A stretch of 64,000 nt of DNA from Bacteroidales bacterium (lineage in GTDB: Bacteria > Bacteroidota > Bacteroidia > Bacteroidales > UBA932): NCBI GenBank assembly GCA_017479265.1, contig JAFVCK010000041.1, positions 1 to 64,000 on the forward strand, given 5' to 3'. The position numbers and the translations under genes are program-made. Below the pieces are notes generated by a model that searched no databases, was not told where the DNA came from, and saw nothing but the letters and a program-made list of their open reading frames with translations. Each line of letters starts with the position of its first letter. The stretch's first letter is position 1. Of this stretch, positions 52,183-60,411 are shown piece by piece.

Positions 52183-52230
52183 ACAAAAAATGCCGTGATT
52201 TCATATCAAGCCGCTTCATTTTCAACCGGA

Positions 52231-53067
52231 TTAAAAAACCAGTATGGCCTTGATGGGGTGATGGTCGGAAATGAAGGTGCGCTCGGCGTAGGGCTTGTGC
52301 ACGACCTCGAATACGGGACAGGAGGAGAAACCGGTATAGAACACATGGTCTATGACGGCCGAAGCCTTGCCCCAGCCGTTGTAAGTGGCGCTGCGGTCGG
52401 TCTTGACGGCCACGTCACGGGCGTTTTTCATGCGTATGCCGGCCTGCAGGAGGGTCTCGTCTTCGGAGGTGGAATTGAAATCTCCGGTCAGCACTACGGG
52501 AAGGCCGTCAGGATTGAGCTCCTTGATACGTTCCAGGATAAGGGCCATGCCCTTGATGCGGGCCTCCTTGCCGACATGGTCAAGATGAGTGTTGACCATC
52601 AGGAACTTATGTCCTCCCTTCTTGGTCTTCATCATGGCCCAGGTGGCCGTCCTCTTGCAGGCCGCATCCCAGCCGAGGGTGGGCTTGGAAGGAGTCTCCG
52701 AGAGCCAGAAAGTGCCCCAGGAAAGAAGCTTCACGGTCTTGGTGTTGTACATTATTCCCATGCACTCGCCCGCCTTCCTGCCGTCGTCGCGGCCAACGCC
52801 CACTATCCTGTACCCGTCCACATACTCGCGAAGGTAATCGACCTGATAGTCAAGTGCTTCCTGAAGTCCGAGCACATCGGGCTTCTGGTCCAGCACCATC
52901 ATAGCCGAAGCCGGATAGCGGTACCTCCAGGAATTGGTGCCGTCGTCGGCGCTGCCAAGCCTTATGTTATAGGACATTACGGTAAGTTTGGCGGGGGCTG
53001 CCGGAGCCTTGGCAAAAGCCATTGCCGGAGCAAGCAGCAAAGCGCAAATCAAGAATCTCAATCTCAT
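52231..53067 (-). CDS. Exported endonuclease/exonuclease/phosphatase family hydrolase
   Basis: A secreted member of the EEP superfamily, 278 residues, with a signal peptide ending at AFAKA. It has the EEP motifs: MSYNIRLG with the metal-contacting Asn, LGLQEA (Glu), VNTHLDHVG, LTGDFNS (Asp and Asn) and the terminal SDHHPI (Asp-His). Exported members in Bacteroidetes are not well characterised; nuclease, phosphodiesterase or sphingomyelinase-like activity are all possible. I chose ATG 53067, which opens the signal peptide; ATG 53076 is possible. Confidence 0.85.
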   Translation of the reverse strand: MRLRFLICALLLAPAMAFAKAPAAPAKLTVMSYNIRLGSADDGTNSWRYRYPASAMMVLDQKPDVLGLQEALDYQVDYLREYVDGYRIVGVGRDDGRKAGECMGIMYNTKTVKLLSWGTFWLSETPSKPTLGWDAACKRTATWAMMKTKKGGHKFLMVNTHLDHVGKEARIKGMALILERIKELNPDGLPVVLTGDFNSTSEDETLLQAGIRMKNARDVAVKTDRSATYNGWGKASAVIDHVFYTGFSSCPVFEVVHKPYAERTFISDHHPIKAILVF

Positions 53068-53084
53068 ATAATCCAAATTATTCC

Positions 53085-53092
53085 CAAATTTA
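53085..53092 (-). promoter_or_regulatory. -7 box for the exported EEP hydrolase
   Basis: TAAATTTG on the minus strand, exact TAnnTTTG, 17 nt from the start at 53067. It is back to back with the promoter at 53105. Confidence 0.6.
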
Positions 53093-53104
53093 GAAATAAT
53101 TGGC

Positions 53105-53112
53105 TATTTTTG
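53105..53112 (+). promoter_or_regulatory. -7 box for the ThiL-like gene
   Basis: TATTTTTG, exact TAnnTTTG, 21 nt before the ATG at 53134. Confidence 0.62.
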
Positions 53113-53133
53113 TGCAATTAAACGGAGGAAATC

Positions 53134-54147
53134 ATGATGAAAGTGGAACGTTTCGCGGATATAGGACGGGTACAAGCTATAGAAACACTGTTCAAAGGCA
53201 CAGGATACAAGCCATTCGGGAAGGTAAGTTTCAGCCCATCTTCGAAAGGCGATGTGCTGTCGTCAGGGAGGCTTTTCACTGAAGGAGTAGATTTCAACCT
53301 GGTGTATTTTCCTCTGAAACATCTTGGCTACAAGTGCGTTACCGCCATAAGCGGGGATCTTCTTGCAGGACTTTCAGCGCCCAGGACCCTCGCAGTGAGG
53401 ATAGGCATTTCGGCCAAGCTGGATTTCGCCCAGATAAAGGAACTGTGGGAAGGCATGGCCGCCTCGGCGAAGGAGCATGGCTACAAAGATGTGGACCTGG
53501 ACCTTTTCCCCTCCCGCAACGGGCTGATAATCAGCCTTTCCGCCACCGGAGAAGTGTCCAAGCTGACCTGCGCGAGAAAGCCCGCTCCCAAGAGCAAGGA
53601 CCTTCTGTGCCTTAGCGGCAGCGTGGGCGGAGCATACTTCGGAATGAGGGTGCTTGAAAGGGAAAAGGACAAGTTCGAAGAGGGAGGAAAGCAGCCTTCG
53701 CTGGAGAAATACCGCATGATGGTAGGATCCTATCTCAAACCCGAAATAAGCCCTTACACGGTATCGCAGATGCTGGAGGAAGAGATTGTACCGTCGTGGG
53801 GCGTTCTCGTTGACAGAGGGCTCGCAGATGCCGTAAAAAGGATGGCCAGGGCAACCGGCCTCGGCGCTAAAGTATATGCCGACCGCATCCCCTTCGAAGG
53901 ACAGTCCTTCGACCTTGGCAAGATACTGGACGTGGACCCGGTGTCGGCTGCCATGAACGGAGGCGAAGACTACAGGCTGCTGTTCGCCGTCCCAATACTC
54001 AAGATGGAGGATTTCCGCAGGGACTTCCAGACCTTCGAGATAATAGGCCACCTTGCCTTGCCCGAAGCGGGCACGGTCCTGGTCACCCCGGAGGGCGTGG
54101 AACTGCCCCTGAGGGCCCAGGGATGGAAGGAGGAAGACGAAGACTAA
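53134..54147 (+). CDS. ThiL-like protein with degenerate active site (predicted pseudoenzyme)
   Basis: The 337-residue protein aligns by eye over its whole length with thiamine-monophosphate kinase of Bacteroidetes: EGVDFNLVYFPLKHLGYK (50-67), KYRMMVGSYLKPEISPY, and NGGEDYRLLF (275-284). The motifs that bind magnesium and nucleotides are missing. The GDDAA motif is absent near residue 30, the Asp of the TTD motif is replaced (SSGRLF), the SD motif reads AISGDLLAGL, GGDTT reads DLDLFPS (121-127), TGDLG reads SGSVG (161-165), and ISDG reads VDRG (226-229). The frame is intact, with its own promoter and terminator. It is more likely a structural or regulatory homologue than a kinase; a true thiL would have to be elsewhere. 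Confidence 0.78.
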   Translation: MMKVERFADIGRVQAIETLFKGTGYKPFGKVSFSPSSKGDVLSSGRLFTEGVDFNLVYFPLKHLGYKCVTAISGDLLAGLSAPRTLAVRIGISAKLDFAQIKELWEGMAASAKEHGYKDVDLDLFPSRNGLIISLSATGEVSKLTCARKPAPKSKDLLCLSGSVGGAYFGMRVLEREKDKFEEGGKQPSLEKYRMMVGSYLKPEISPYTVSQMLEEEIVPSWGVLVDRGLADAVKRMARATGLGAKVYADRIPFEGQSFDLGKILDVDPVSAAMNGGEDYRLLFAVPILKMEDFRRDFQTFEIIGHLALPEAGTVLVTPEGVELPLRAQGWKEEDED

Positions 54148-54175
54148 AAAAAGCGGCCCGATAGGACCGCTTTTT
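54148..54175. terminator. Bidirectional terminator
   Basis: AAAAAGCGG pairs with CCGCTTTTT over a 10-nt loop; the A and T tracts serve both the ThiL-like gene and the convergent lipoprotein gene. Confidence 0.82.
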
Positions 54176-54193
54176 CAGTGTTGTCAGACAGGA

Positions 54194-55120
54194 TTAGAGA
54201 ATGGGAGAGAGAGCGAAGATAAGCTCTGAGGAGTATTTCCTGTCAGAGGAGGCTGTGCCATAATCGACATCACCCTTGACGTTGAGGGCGAGCTTGCCGT
54301 TGTAGAAGCCGACCGTTCCATTGGCCTTTCCTGCGATGACATAGTTGTCAGAATAGGAAGAAATCTCATACACGAACTTGCCGGTAGAAGCGTCGAAGTT
54401 GCTGATGTCGCCGATGAAAGCGTCCTTGCCTTCGAAGAAAATCTTGATGGTACCGGCCTCGGTGAACTCGATGTATTTTACCTTGTAGCCCTTGAGAGCG
54501 GCAACTTTATCCTTGTCAAGCTGGAGACCCTTTTCAACAGCCCAGTTGGCAATAGCCTCGATGTCGCAACCTGTGAAGGTGGAGGAGAGACCTGCGGGGA
54601 TGTCGGAAGCGTTGAAGTTGATGGTAACCTCATCTACGCTCCACTTGACAGCGGTAACTGCGGTCCACAGAGCGGTAGTTGCCCATGATGCGTTGCCAAC
54701 GGCCTTGCCTGTAACGGTGACAGGTGCATCGACACCGATGATTTCGGCAACAACCTTGAGAGCGCCGCCCTCGGAGGTAACTGTAAACTTGCCAAGGCCT
54801 GAAAGCTCGTAGGTATTGCCCTCGACGGCCTTAGCTGCGACAGCAGTATAAGTGCCAAGCAGAGGAGCCTTCTTGTTCTTTTTCTTTGCGATGTACTCGC
54901 CCTTGTTGGTGAGTTCGATTTCCTCGAGGATGTCTCCGTCCTTGGTCTTCACGACAGATGCTGACTCGTCGGTGTTCAATGTAAACTTACCCTGGGTGGC
55001 CTTTGCTGCAGGCTCATTATACTCGGGGATGGTAGTGTCTTCCTTGGGTACCTTCTTGCAAGAAGAGAATGCAGGAATGAGAAGTGCTGCAATTGCGAGC
55101 ATCAAAAATGATTTTTTCAT
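54194..55120 (-). CDS. Lipoprotein of unknown function, partner of the upstream barrel protein
   Basis: Not recognised. The 308-residue lipoprotein has a signal with FSSCKK (Cys about 21), a Lys-rich segment (AKKKNKKAP) and an otherwise beta-rich sequence with repeated patterns of about 60-70 residues, for example YELSGLGKFTVTSEGG and FDASTGKFVYEISSYS. It ends in SSELIFALSPIL. The codon bias is strong. It starts 18 nt after the barrel gene stop and has no promoter of its own that I can see, so the two are probably co-expressed. Confidence 0.75.
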   Translation of the reverse strand: MKKSFLMLAIAALLIPAFSSCKKVPKEDTTIPEYNEPAAKATQGKFTLNTDESASVVKTKDGDILEEIELTNKGEYIAKKKNKKAPLLGTYTAVAAKAVEGNTYELSGLGKFTVTSEGGALKVVAEIIGVDAPVTVTGKAVGNASWATTALWTAVTAVKWSVDEVTINFNASDIPAGLSSTFTGCDIEAIANWAVEKGLQLDKDKVAALKGYKVKYIEFTEAGTIKIFFEGKDAFIGDISNFDASTGKFVYEISSYSDNYVIAGKANGTVGFYNGKLALNVKGDVDYGTASSDRKYSSELIFALSPIL

Positions 55121-55138
55121 ATCGCTTGTTTTAAAGGT

Positions 55139-56068
55139 TTATTTAATCTTTATGAATATGGTGACTTTCAGATAAGGGTCGAACATGGAAACGGCCCTGA
55201 CGAAATCCAGAACGGGGAGAGGCTGCTCCAAACCGTACTTGGAAAGGTCAACCATGTCCTTGGTGATTTCGTCATATCCGGCCATGTCGGCGGAGGAGAA
55301 TTCAAGCCTTTCGAGATTCAGCTTGTCATATCCGACAGGGGTTCTGGGCTGCGAAAGGGCAGATGCCCTTATACCTCCGGAGTACATGACACCCATGTCG
55401 AACATCACCCTGACCCTCCTGTCCTCGCGGAAGGCGCGGCCGAAACCTATGCCGAAATAAGGGCATACGGGGTTGGTCTTGAGAGAGAACTTGAGCTGTC
55501 CGGTGGCATCGGTGGAGATACGGTAGGTATTGTCCTTGACGAGGATACCGGTATTCTGCCAATCTTTCTCGTCCGTAAGGAATGGCTTGGCGGTATAAAT
55601 GTCAGCGATGCGACCGCCGGAGAACACGGCTCCCATAAGGCCCACGGTGAAGTGGAAAGGAGTGGTCTTGCCGGGGTAAATATCGACGAGGAACTTCATT
55701 CCGCTCATGTGAAACTTGCCGTCGAAATCGGCTGAGTACTTCGCGTCACCGAACTGGAATTCGTTGATATGCACGGTCTTGCCGGTGAGTCCGGAATAGC
55801 TCAGAGAGGGGAAAAGGTCGAATCCGAGACGCAGCTGCACGTATGGAGTGATGCATGTCGCTACGTTAGGAATGATGACGGTGGAGGGGTCCGTAGGAGC
55901 AACACCAAGGGCCCAATGGTTGAATATCATCTTGTCTTCGACAGGCCTGACTGCCTCTATGAGCTCGTCATCGTCCTGGTCAAACACGAAGGTCTGGGCC
56001 TCCTGGGCTTTCAGCATCGCCGGCAGCATCAACAATGATGCGGCGAAAATGACAGCGTGTTTTTTCAT
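55139..56068 (-). CDS. Outer-membrane beta-barrel-like protein
   Basis: The 309-residue product starts at 56068 with a signal peptide (AMLKAQ) and has a short acidic linker (FDQDDDELIEAVRP). The rest is made of amphipathic strands with Tyr/Phe rims: CITPYVQLRLGFDLFPSL, FHFTVGLMGAVFSGG, VRVMFDMGVMYSGGI, and a final strand YLKVTIFIKIK. It is not assignable to a named family. It is the first gene of a two-gene unit with the lipoprotein at 54194-55120, a layout common for surface complexes. Confidence 0.78.
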   Translation of the reverse strand: MKKHAVIFAASLLMLPAMLKAQEAQTFVFDQDDDELIEAVRPVEDKMIFNHWALGVAPTDPSTVIIPNVATCITPYVQLRLGFDLFPSLSYSGLTGKTVHINEFQFGDAKYSADFDGKFHMSGMKFLVDIYPGKTTPFHFTVGLMGAVFSGGRIADIYTAKPFLTDEKDWQNTGILVKDNTYRISTDATGQLKFSLKTNPVCPYFGIGFGRAFREDRRVRVMFDMGVMYSGGIRASALSQPRTPVGYDKLNLERLEFSSADMAGYDEITKDMVDLSKYGLEQPLPVLDFVRAVSMFDPYLKVTIFIKIK

Positions 56069-56110
56069 AATATATCGTTTAATCATTTCGTCCGTTTTAG
56101 GATTTTGATG

Positions 56111-56118
56111 CAAATATA
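56111..56118 (-). promoter_or_regulatory. -7 box of the barrel/lipoprotein pair
   Basis: TATATTTG on the minus strand, exact TAnnTTTG, 42 nt upstream of the start at 56068. Confidence 0.62.
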
Positions 56119-56199
56119 ACATATTTCGCCAAAAAACCACTATCTATTTGGGGCAAAACACGGCAAAATAAGCAAAAATACCCATTCCAGCTACGTACG

Positions 56200-56254
56200 G
56201 CATCTTTTACAAGATGCAACAAAGACCCCGGACGTTGCATAGGGGCTGCTTTTT
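56200..56254 (+). ncRNA. Candidate structured RNA with mutually exclusive hairpins upstream of dnaE
   Basis: GCATCTT/AAGATGC (56200-56206 with 56211-56217) and ATGCAAC/GTTGCAT (56214-56220 with 56234-56240) are perfect but share bases, so only one can form. A CCCC/GGGG pair (56226-56229 with 56242-56245) and T-rich tract follow. TCTATTTG at 56143-56150 is one base off the -7 consensus and could start such a transcript. A small RNA or attenuator is possible; nothing known was recognised. Confidence 0.3.
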
Positions 56255-56280
56255 CTTTTGCAAATAACGTTCTGTTTGCC

Positions 56281-56288
56281 TAATTTTG
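56281..56288 (+). promoter_or_regulatory. -7 box of dnaE
   Basis: TAATTTTG, exact TAnnTTTG, 23 nt before the ATG at 56312. Confidence 0.65.
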
Positions 56289-56311
56289 TAGAACAAAAAC
56301 AATAATCAGAA

Positions 56312-59300
56312 ATGGCATTCGTACACCTTCACGTCCATACGCAATATTCCATTCTCGACGGACATTCATCCATAGAGAACCTTTTCAACCGTGCCGAAGA
56401 GCTGGGCATGCCCGGACTGGCCATTACCGACCACGGCAACATGTATGGCATCAAGGAGTTCTTCAAGTATGCCAAGAAGCATCCGTCGGTCAAGCCCATC
56501 GTCGGCTGCGAAGTCTATGTGACAAGGGGTTACGACCATAAGATAAAGGATACGTCGCACCGGAAGTACTATCACCTCATACTGCTTGCCAAGAACTACC
56601 AGGGGTACAAGAACCTGATGAAGATAGTCTCCACGGGCCATATAGAGGGCAAGTATTTCGACAAACCGAGGGTATCGCACGAGGTCATTGCCAAGTATCA
56701 TGAGAATCTTATCTGTTCTTCGGCCTGCATGGTGGGTGAAATCCCCCAGTATATACTGGCAGGCGACATGGAAGGGGCTTCCAGGGCCATCGAATGGCAC
56801 AAGGCCCTGTTCGGAGACGACTACTACCTCGAGGTGATGCTCCACAAGACCGAGGTACCGGGGCTGTCGCAGGAGACATACGAGGGGCAGAAGCAGTATT
56901 GCGAGGCCATCTTCGAACTGGCCGGAAAGCACGATGTCAAGGTGATAGCCACCAACGACGTGCATTTCGTGCGCAAGGAGGACGGCCCGGCCCACGACAG
57001 GCTTATATGTCTGACTACCAACAAGTTCGTGGATGACGAGAAGCGTCTTCGCTATACCCAGCAGGAGTACCTCAAGAGCGAGGAGGAGATGCTGGCCCTG
57101 TTCCCGGACCACCCGGAAGTCATTTCCAACACCATGGAGGTGCTGGACAAGGTGGAGAGATACGAAATCGACAGGGGCCATGTGCTGCCTAAGTTCGAGC
57201 TGCCCGAGGATTTCATGAAGGACATAGATTCCTGGCTGGAGAAGTACAAGGACATCATAGACCGAGGGCGCAACGACGAGGAGGGCAACTACAGGGGTGA
57301 CGAATTCTGCAATTCAGTGGCCTACCTGTGCTACCTCTGCTACAAGGGCGCCCAGAAGAGATACGGGGAGCTGAACGCCGAGCAGGCCGAGCGGCTGGAC
57401 TTCGAGCTCAAGACCATATCGTTCATGGGATTCCCCGACTATTTCCTTATAGTCCAGGACTTTATCAACTGGGCCAAGGACCATGGCATATCGGTCGGAC
57501 CGGGCCGTGGTTCGGCTGCCGGAAGCGCCGTGGCGTACTGCCTGAGCATCACCAACCTGGACCCTATCAAGTACGACCTGCTGTTCGAGAGGTTCCTCAA
57601 CCCCGAGCGTATATCCATGCCTGATATAGATGTGGATTTCGACGACGAGGGCCGCTACCGCGTCATACAGTACGTGCAGGACAAATACGGTACAGACCAT
57701 ATTTCCCATGTTATTACCTTCGGCACCATGGCCGCCAAGAGCGCCATCAAGGATGTGGCGCGCATAAGCCACCTGTCCATAGACGAGTCCAACCGCCTTA
57801 CCAAGATGATTCCGGACAGGCCGTTCTCCATAATGGAGGAGTACCGGAAGGAACTCAAGGAGGGAGAGCAGCCCGGAGAGGGTGAGAAACTTATAGAGAA
57901 GGACGGCAAGCGCTACCGCGTGGGCAAGGAGGAGAAGAGCTACAAGAATACCCTGAAGAACTGTCTCAAGTTCGTTCCTGAGTTCAAGAACGAGCAGGAG
58001 AACGGTTCGGACCTTGTCAAGGAAGTCATCAAATACGCCCTCCAGCTGGAAGGCAGCATACGCCAGGTGGGCATACATGCCTGCGCAATGATAATAGGCC
58101 GAGGCGACCTTACGGACTATATTCCCATCACACTGGGCACGGACAAGGCCACGGGACAGGAGGTGTGGGTGTCCCAGTACGAGGGCTCCTACATAGAGGA
58201 GGTCGGCATGCTGAAAATGGACTTCCTGGGCCTGAGGACCCTGTCCATAATCAAGGAATGTCTCGCCGACATAAAGAAGGCCCACGGGGTGGACATAGAC
58301 ATAGAAGCCATTCCGATAGACGACCCCAAGACCTACGAACTGTATTCCCGCGGAGACACCAAGAGCGTGTTCCAGTTTGAATCTCCCGGCATGAAGGAAT
58401 GGCTGCAAAGACTTCACCCTCAGCGCTTTGAGGACCTTATCGCCATGAACGCCCTGTACCGCCCGGGCCCTATGGACTATATACCTTCCTTCGTGGCCCG
58501 AAAGAGGGGCGAGGAGGAAATAGCCTTCGACCTGCCTGCCATGCAGGAGTTCCTCGACGAGACCTACGGAGTGACCGTGTACCAGGAGCAGGTGATGCGT
58601 ATTTCGCAGAAGGTCGCCGGCTTTTCCAAGGGAAAGGCCGACAAGCTCCGCAAGGCCATGGGAAAGAAGAAGATAGACATCCTCCAGTCCCTGCACGGAG
58701 AGTTCATCGCGGGAGGAACGGCCAACGGTCACCCCGAGGATGTGCTCAACAAGATATGGAAGGACTGGGAGAAGTTCGCTTCGTACGCTTTCAACAAGTC
58801 CCACGCCACCTGCTATGCCTGGGTGAGTTACCAGACGGGCTGGCTCAAGGCCCACTACCCTGCCGAGTTCCAGGCTGCCAACCTCAGCCAGAACCTCAAC
58901 AACATGGAGGAAATCAAGGAGATAATGGATGACTGCAAGAAGGGTCATATCCAGGTTCTCAGCCCCGATATCAACGAGAGCGACGCGCATTTCACCGTCA
59001 ACAGCGAGGGCAACATACGCTTCGGACTGGGCGGAATGAAGGGTTTCGGAGCCAACATAGTGGAGGCCATTATCACCGAGAGGGAGGAAAACGGCATGTT
59101 CCAGGACATCTGGAACTTCATGGAGAGGATGTCCGGAACCGTGAACCGCAAGGCTATGGAGTCTCTGATATATTCCGGGGCCATGGATTCATTCGGCTAC
59201 TCCAGGCTACAGTTCTTCGAGCCTTGCAAGAACGGCGAACTGTTTATAGATGAGCTTATTACATACGGCGAAAGGTTCCGCAAGGGCGTGGAGGACGATG

Positions 59301-60073
59301 CCGGCTCGCTGTTCGGCGAAGTGGTGGAACTAAAGCCAGTGCGTCCCGAAATGCCCCCTCTGAGCCGCGAAGAAGACCGCATGGAGCTGCTCCAGAAGGA
59401 GAAGGAGCTGGTGGGAATGTTCTTGTCTTCGCATCCTTTGGACAAATATGCTTTCGAAATGGAGAATTTCACGACGGTGAATATCAGCCGTCTGGATGAG
59501 TATGTCTCCGAATGCGAGTCCAAGAAGAGCCCGCAGAAGAATGTCGCCGTGGCGGGGTTCATTACCTCCATAAAGCAGATGGTCACCAAGGCCGGGAAGC
59601 CCTGGTCCAAGACCGTGATAGAGGATTTTGACGGGTCATACGAAATGGCCCTCTTCGGCAAGGACCACGAGGCTTTCATGCCTTATCTGCAGCTGCACAG
59701 CGCCATTTACGTGGAGGGAGAAATCGCCGAAAAGTACTTCGTGAAGGAGGCCGACCGAAAGCCCGGCCAACCTGCCGCTCCATACGTGTTCAAGCCAAAG
59801 AAGATCATGCTGCTGGGTAACGTGACGGATTCTTTCCTGTCGGGAATAGCCATCAGCGTGACTACTCCTATGCTCTCGTCCGAGTTCAGGACCCGTCTGA
59901 CTTCGCTTCTGGCCAGGAACAAGGGCAACGTGCCGCTTACCATGTTCCTGTACGACCCAAAGACCCACTACAAGATAGAGTTCCTGTCGAAGAAGTTCCA
60001 GGTCGCCGTGACTGCGGAGTTCGTAGGGGCGCTGAGCGAACTCGGCATCCCCTACAAGGCATTGAGGAAGTAA
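56312..60073 (+). CDS. dnaE: DNA polymerase III alpha subunit
   Basis: The replicative polymerase of 1253 residues. The N-terminal PHP domain (about 1-280) has HLHVHTQYS, TDHGNM, GCEVYV, and NDVHF, so most metal ligands of a catalytic PHP appear present. The polymerase core has GPGRGSAAGSAVAY and the Asp triad region MPDIDVDFDDEGR; the fingers have YRPGPMDYIPSFVARK. A helix-hairpin-helix region and an OB fold (VAVAGFITSIKQM, about 1075-1150) follow, with a C-terminal domain. It is DnaE1 rather than PolC because no exonuclease domain is inserted. It is transcribed alone. Confidence 0.97.
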   Translation: MAFVHLHVHTQYSILDGHSSIENLFNRAEELGMPGLAITDHGNMYGIKEFFKYAKKHPSVKPIVGCEVYVTRGYDHKIKDTSHRKYYHLILLAKNYQGYKNLMKIVSTGHIEGKYFDKPRVSHEVIAKYHENLICSSACMVGEIPQYILAGDMEGASRAIEWHKALFGDDYYLEVMLHKTEVPGLSQETYEGQKQYCEAIFELAGKHDVKVIATNDVHFVRKEDGPAHDRLICLTTNKFVDDEKRLRYTQQEYLKSEEEMLALFPDHPEVISNTMEVLDKVERYEIDRGHVLPKFELPEDFMKDIDSWLEKYKDIIDRGRNDEEGNYRGDEFCNSVAYLCYLCYKGAQKRYGELNAEQAERLDFELKTISFMGFPDYFLIVQDFINWAKDHGISVGPGRGSAAGSAVAYCLSITNLDPIKYDLLFERFLNPERISMPDIDVDFDDEGRYRVIQYVQDKYGTDHISHVITFGTMAAKSAIKDVARISHLSIDESNRLTKMIPDRPFSIMEEYRKELKEGEQPGEGEKLIEKDGKRYRVGKEEKSYKNTLKNCLKFVPEFKNEQENGSDLVKEVIKYALQLEGSIRQVGIHACAMIIGRGDLTDYIPITLGTDKATGQEVWVSQYEGSYIEEVGMLKMDFLGLRTLSIIKECLADIKKAHGVDIDIEAIPIDDPKTYELYSRGDTKSVFQFESPGMKEWLQRLHPQRFEDLIAMNALYRPGPMDYIPSFVARKRGEEEIAFDLPAMQEFLDETYGVTVYQEQVMRISQKVAGFSKGKADKLRKAMGKKKIDILQSLHGEFIAGGTANGHPEDVLNKIWKDWEKFASYAFNKSHATCYAWVSYQTGWLKAHYPAEFQAANLSQNLNNMEEIKEIMDDCKKGHIQVLSPDINESDAHFTVNSEGNIRFGLGGMKGFGANIVEAIITEREENGMFQDIWNFMERMSGTVNRKAMESLIYSGAMDSFGYSRLQFFEPCKNGELFIDELITYGERFRKGVEDDAGSLFGEVVELKPVRPEMPPLSREEDRMELLQKEKELVGMFLSSHPLDKYAFEMENFTTVNISRLDEYVSECESKKSPQKNVAVAGFITSIKQMVTKAGKPWSKTVIEDFDGSYEMALFGKDHEAFMPYLQLHSAIYVEGEIAEKYFVKEADRKPGQPAAPYVFKPKKIMLLGNVTDSFLSGIAISVTTPMLSSEFRTRLTSLLARNKGNVPLTMFLYDPKTHYKIEFLSKKFQVAVTAEFVGALSELGIPYKALRK

Positions 60074-60099
60074 GAAGCAGTACCGGTTTCTAAACGACA

Positions 60100-60144
60100 A
60101 ACCGCCGGAAAAGCAGCAAACCGATTCTTGCTTTTCCGGCGGTT
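60100..60144. terminator. Strong hairpin after dnaE
   Basis: AACCGCCGGAAAAGCA pairs with TGCTTTTCCGGCGGTT, 16 perfect pairs over a 13-nt loop. T-runs on both flanks are short, but convergent use as a terminator is likely. Confidence 0.7.
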
Positions 60145-60216
60145 CTGAATTTCGGTGTTCAGTAACCCTTATCATTTGCCCCGGCTACGCATTGCCGAAG
60201 ACTGTTTTCACTGATG

Positions 60217-60224
60217 CAAAGTTA
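60217..60224 (-). promoter_or_regulatory. Orphan -7 box, possible small RNA promoter
   Basis: TAACTTTG on the minus strand, exact TAnnTTTG. No open gene follows; a transcript would reach the hairpin at 60100-60144 after roughly 110 nt. Confidence 0.35.
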
Positions 60225-60351
60225 CTGCTATTTTCATAGCACACCAACTTTTCGGGCCTCTCAAAACTCTCACAGCCGTTTCCCAATACACTGATTATAA
60301 ATTATTTACAAAACAGGATTTTCCGTAAAAAATCTCACCGCCGCAAATAAC

Positions 60352-60389
60352 TGAAAATCAGCGAGTTATAAACAACCCGCTGATTTTCA
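60352..60389 (-). terminator. Perfect inverted repeat downstream of secDF
   Basis: TGAAAATCAGCG (60352-60363) and CGCTGATTTTCA (60378-60389) pair fully over a 14-nt loop, 22 nt after the secDF stop on the minus strand. No T-run follows. Confidence 0.5.
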
Positions 60390-60411
60390 AACACTTATCT
60401 AAGAAATGGGA

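Larger units (their letters stand above)
60074..60411. other. 338-nt intergenic region with hairpins and an orphan promoter
   Basis: No protein gene seen. It holds the hairpin at 60100-60144, a minus-strand TAnnTTTG at 60217-60224 with no gene after it, and a perfect 12-bp inverted repeat at 60352-60389 downstream of secDF. The part from 60225 to 60350 is AT-rich with nothing recognisable. Confidence 0.6.

Noticed and set aside
53134..54147. Simple annotation as functional thiamine-monophosphate kinase.
   Set aside because: The aspartates that bind metal and nucleotide in the family are absent at each motif that could be aligned by eye.
59636..60175. 179-codon minus-strand frame at the dnaE 3' end, downstream of the orphan promoter.
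   Set aside because: It lies almost wholly antisense to dnaE, includes the strong hairpin, and has no family features; a small RNA is the more likely product, if any.
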